Below, one piece after another: positions 34,009 to 34,306 of a stretch of 34,306 nt of DNA. The notes beneath the pieces are model-generated. The model did not search any database, had not been told where the DNA came from, and saw only the letters and a list, made by a program, of their open reading frames with translations. How positions within the stretch are numbered: position 1 is the stretch's first letter; the number at the start of each line of letters is the position of its first letter. Origin of the DNA: Gammaproteobacteria bacterium (lineage in GTDB: Bacteria > Pseudomonadota > Gammaproteobacteria > Steroidobacterales > Rariloculaceae); contig DASVDR010000004.1 in NCBI GenBank assembly GCA_036381015.1, positions 1-34,306 of the forward strand. Reading direction: 5' to 3'. The position numbers were made by a program, and so were the translations under genes.

Positions 34009-34306
34009 TCAGAAACGCGCTTCCAGGTTCGCCTGAAATACCGTGCCGTTACCGCCGACCGCAAAGGGCACGCTCGAATAGCCGACCGGTGAATCCTTCA
34101 GGTAAAGCAGCTCGGTGTTGACACGCATCAGCCGCTTGCGGAACGGGTACCAGTTGAAGCCTATGCCCAAGTCCCAGGGTTCGCCGTACTCGCCGAATAT
34201 CTTGGAGCCGACGAGGTAAACGCTGAGCGTCTCCGGCATCAGCATGGCGGAGGCCTGCAGCTCGAACCCGTGGTCGTACAGTTCCGTCACCGGTATCGAG
34301 CCCTCG
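34009..34306 (-). CDS. C-terminal end of an outer-membrane beta-barrel (porin-like) protein
   Basis: The frame is open to the last base of the window, so the gene begins outside it; 98 residues are visible. The sequence alternates polar and hydrophobic residues in strand-sized pieces: DHGFELQASAMLMPETLSVYL, EPWDLGIGFNWYPFRKRLMRV, NTELLYLKDS, and the chain ends in FQANLEARF, with terminal Phe as in Bam-inserted porins. The NWYP-F motif with a following arginine resembles OprP/phosphate-selective-porin-type barrels, but this is weak. It lies 12 bases upstream of the amidohydrolase start and is likely its operon partner, providing uptake across the outer membrane. Confidence 0.72.
   Translation of the reverse strand, partial: EGSIPVTELYDHGFELQASAMLMPETLSVYLVGSKIFGEYGEPWDLGIGFNWYPFRKRLMRVNTELLYLKDSPVGYSSVPFAVGGNGTVFQANLEARF

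Overview
The window is dense, GC-rich bacterial DNA (roughly two-thirds G+C by eye) with little intergenic space. It comes from a Gram-negative organism: it encodes a TonB-dependent receptor, the end of a beta-barrel outer-membrane protein finishing in Phe, and several enzymes with export signals. The mixture of a large FtsX-type permease, a PadR regulator, a TonB receptor and stressosome genes suits a high-GC gammaproteobacterium or a relative, but no rRNA or phylogenetic marker fixes the taxon, so this is tentative. No tRNA, rRNA, CRISPR array, transposase or phage gene was seen.

Layout. 1-2734 (+): the end of an amidase, a zinc GFA-family protein and aspartate carbamoyltransferase. 2777-4293 (-): a two-gene unit, a CBS-pair protein translationally coupled to a 'core' MetE-family enzyme. 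4570-10548 (+): one 1992-residue gene holding two complete UvrA units in tandem, with a double palindromic repeat inserted in frame. 10615-10974 (-): a second, small GFA protein. A large inverted repeat at 11010-11179 precedes a three-gene cassette (AraC-type regulator, VOC protein, UvrA2/DrrC-type ABC ATPase; 11301-14752, +) that looks like a self-contained drug-protection module. 14793-17300 (-) is a duplicated FtsX/MacB-type permease and 17626-19134 (+) a DHA2 multidrug MFS transporter, divergent around a 20-bp perfect palindrome. 19156-19817 (+) holds two small unknown genes. 19843-22599 (-) is the TonB receptor, followed by a probably leaderless padR, an EamA transporter, and a secreted esterase on the opposite strand.

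The most interesting region is 25280-31551 (-), a seven-gene run whose first two genes (rsbR, rsbS) are separated by 5 bases and whose remaining junctions all overlap: RsbR, RsbS, RsbT, an RsbT-like ATPase fused to an RsbX/SpoIIE-type PP2C phosphatase, a histidine kinase whose N-terminus resembles a decayed RsbT ATPase, a single-domain receiver, and a REC-HisKA-HATPase-REC hybrid kinase. This is a stressosome joined to a phosphorelay, with no sigma factor, RsbV, RsbW or DNA-binding output in the window. The inferred logic is that the RsbR/RsbS complex holds RsbT; stress lets RsbT phosphorylate the STAS proteins and leave; RsbT then engages the histidine kinase or phosphatase; and phosphoryl flow passes to the receiver and hybrid kinase. 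Upstream on the same strand, 31871-34306 encodes an outer-membrane protein, an exported amidohydrolase and an exported glutaminase, the last two translationally coupled.
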